Source: Clostridia bacterium
Lineage (GTDB): Bacteria > Bacillota > Clostridia > Oscillospirales > CAG-272
Assembly (NCBI GenBank): GCA_017382555.1
Contig: JAFOAB010000259.1
Location: forward strand, 1 to 6,883
Direction: 5' to 3'
DNA length: 6,883 nt
A program made the position numbers and the translations under genes. A model generated the notes under the pieces. It was not told the origin of the DNA, did not search any database, and saw nothing but the letters and a program-made list of their open reading frames with translations. This document shows, piece after piece, positions 5,718 through 6,883 of this stretch (its first letter is position 1; every line of letters begins with the position of its first letter).

Positions 5718-6470
5718 TTATTCGCCGTAAATTACATTTTTAAGATAAAGTCCGCAGGCGGGGGCGGTGCTTCCCGCTCTTGTGCGGTCATGGGAGTTGA
5801 TAACCGCTTCTATCTCCTCCGGAGGCATTGCGCCTCTGCCAACCTCGAGCAGAGTGCCCGCGATTATGCGGACCATATTATAAAGGAAGCCGTCGGCGGC
5901 GACGTTTATGCAGATACAGCCGTTTCTGCGCTCTACGTTGCAGAATTTAACCGTGCGAACACAATCCGTTATCTTTGAGCCGCTCGCCATAAACGAGGCA
6001 AAATCGTGTGTGCCGCAAATATACTGCGCAGCGCGGTGCATCCTTTCAACCCCCTCATCGCTTATCGGTGTGGGAAATCTATATACCCTACCGACCAAGA
6101 ACGGATCGTTGATTGGGGAATTCAGTATGCGATACTCATATTCCTTTGTGATAGCCGTATAGCGCGGGTGAAAATCATCAGCAACTATTTCCGCACTCAG
6201 AACGGAGACATCGGACGGAAGCAGAGACGAATACGCAAGCGGCAATCTATCGGTAGGTATAGACGCGCCGTTTTCGGGCTTTACGGTGCACTTAAACCCA
6301 AGCGCATGCACACCGCTATCGGTGCGGCTGCAGCCGGTGATGAGACATTTGCACTTAAAAAGTGCGGCGGATGCCTCGGTGATCACACCTTGAACGGACC
6401 TTGCGCCCGGCTGAAACTGCCAGCCGCAAAAATCCTTGCCGTCAAAGGCTATCGTAAGCAGATAGTTCAT
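5718..6470 (-). CDS. truA: tRNA pseudouridine(38-40) synthase TruA, 250 aa
   Basis: The enzyme converts uridines 38-40 in the anticodon arm of many tRNAs to pseudouridine, in the cytoplasm and without a cofactor. The sequence is a full-length family member. It has an N-terminal FDGKDFCGWQFQP motif (9-21), the catalytic loop CSRTDSGVHA with the essential aspartate at residue 51, FHPRYTAITKEYEYRI (100-115), GTHDFASF (153-160), the FLYNMVRIIAGTLLEVGRG helix (195-213), and the C-terminal APACGLYL (236-243). The loop reads SRTDSG where most members have GRTDAG, which is a mild variation. The ATG is preceded by AAGGAG with a 5-base gap, and this motif overlaps the ecfT stop codon. Only 9 bases separate the two genes, so they are probably co-transcribed and possibly translationally coupled. 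Confidence 0.96.
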   Translation of the reverse strand: MNYLLTIAFDGKDFCGWQFQPGARSVQGVITEASAALFKCKCLITGCSRTDSGVHALGFKCTVKPENGASIPTDRLPLAYSSLLPSDVSVLSAEIVADDFHPRYTAITKEYEYRILNSPINDPFLVGRVYRFPTPISDEGVERMHRAAQYICGTHDFASFMASGSKITDCVRTVKFCNVERRNGCICINVAADGFLYNMVRIIAGTLLEVGRGAMPPEEIEAVINSHDRTRAGSTAPACGLYLKNVIYGE

Positions 6471-6479
6471 ATCTTCTCC

Positions 6480-6883
6480 TTAAAGAGTGAAGCCTGCGGG
6501 AACGAAATTGAGAAGCACTATGCCCGCTACAAACAGCACGGCAAGTCCTGCCCATACCCAATCCTGTGCGCCGAAGCGCATAACGGTCATTTTGGTGCGA
6601 CCCTTGCCTCCTCTGTAGCAACGGCATTCCATCGCGACGGAAAGATCGTCCGCACGCTTAAAGGCACAAACGAACAGCGGGATAAGTATCGGTATCAGCG
6701 CCTTTGCCTTAGCGATAAGTCCGCCGCTCGAGAACGATGCACCACGCGCCTTTTGGGCGTCCATTATTCTGTCCGTATCCTCGATAAGGGACGGAATGAA
6801 GCGGAGTGCCGTCGACATCATCATAGCAAACTCGTGTACCTGAACGCCGAACACCTTAAGCGGAGAAAGCACGCTTTCAAGAC
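6480..6883 (-). CDS. ecfT: ECF transporter transmembrane component EcfT, C-terminal part (5' end outside window)
   Basis: EcfT is the membrane scaffold of energy-coupling-factor transporters. It joins the two ATPases (EcfA1 and EcfA2) to exchangeable substrate-binding S proteins for vitamins and metals. The visible 133 residues include HEFAMMMSTALRFIP, the first coupling motif (DAQKARGA), a hydrophobic helix IPILIPLFVCAF, the second coupling motif (AMECRCYRGG), and a final membrane helix (WVWAGLAVLFVAGIVLLNF). The frame is open to the window edge, reading LESVLSPLKVFG, so the GTG at 6870-6872 is internal and not a start. The usual neighbours ecfA1 and ecfA2 would lie upstream, beyond the window. 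In many Firmicutes truA directly follows ecfT, as here. Confidence 0.94.
   Translation of the reverse strand, partial: LESVLSPLKVFGVQVHEFAMMMSTALRFIPSLIEDTDRIMDAQKARGASFSSGGLIAKAKALIPILIPLFVCAFKRADDLSVAMECRCYRGGKGRTKMTVMRFGAQDWVWAGLAVLFVAGIVLLNFVPAGFTL

Noticed and set aside
6870..6872. GTG as a start codon for ecfT
   Set aside because: The frame stays open upstream to the window edge with EcfT-like residues (LES before VLSPLK), and the protein would lack most of its membrane helices. The true start is outside the window.

Overview
The window looks like chromosomal DNA from a Clostridia-type Firmicute, probably a gut-associated or uncultured lineage. Three things suggest this: the ecfT-truA gene pair, a large surface protein built from InlB B-type, thrombospondin type 3, BspA-type leucine-rich and GLUG repeats, and an IS3-family insertion sequence of IS150 type. 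No feature fixes the species.

All host genes read on the minus strand, so biological order runs from the high to the low coordinates. At the right edge (6480-6883) is the 3' part of ecfT, the membrane component of an ECF vitamin transporter. It is followed after 9 bases by truA (5718-6470), a tRNA pseudouridine synthase. The pair ends in a strong hairpin terminator at about 5682-5713. A promoter with a perfect TATAAT box (5628-5655) then starts a separate transcription unit: one 1807-codon gene (180-5603) that fills almost 80% of the window. It encodes an exported, probably N-terminally membrane-anchored repeat protein that I would describe as a putative adhesin or surface protein.

The left edge (1-140) belongs to a different element. 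It is the right end of an IS3-family insertion sequence, with the last 25 codons of its transposase on the plus strand and an apparent terminal repeat ending in CA at 140. The IS appears to sit in the terminator of the large gene, about 40 bases after its stop codon. A separate terminator-like hairpin inside the transposase 3' end (31-66) faces the large gene and could stop its transcripts.

I do not see a complete undescribed system here. The most interesting items are the architecture of the large protein (including a roughly 400-residue helical region I cannot assign, and the apparent absence of a von Willebrand A domain where related architectures carry one) and the way the IS sits on the gene's transcription terminator.
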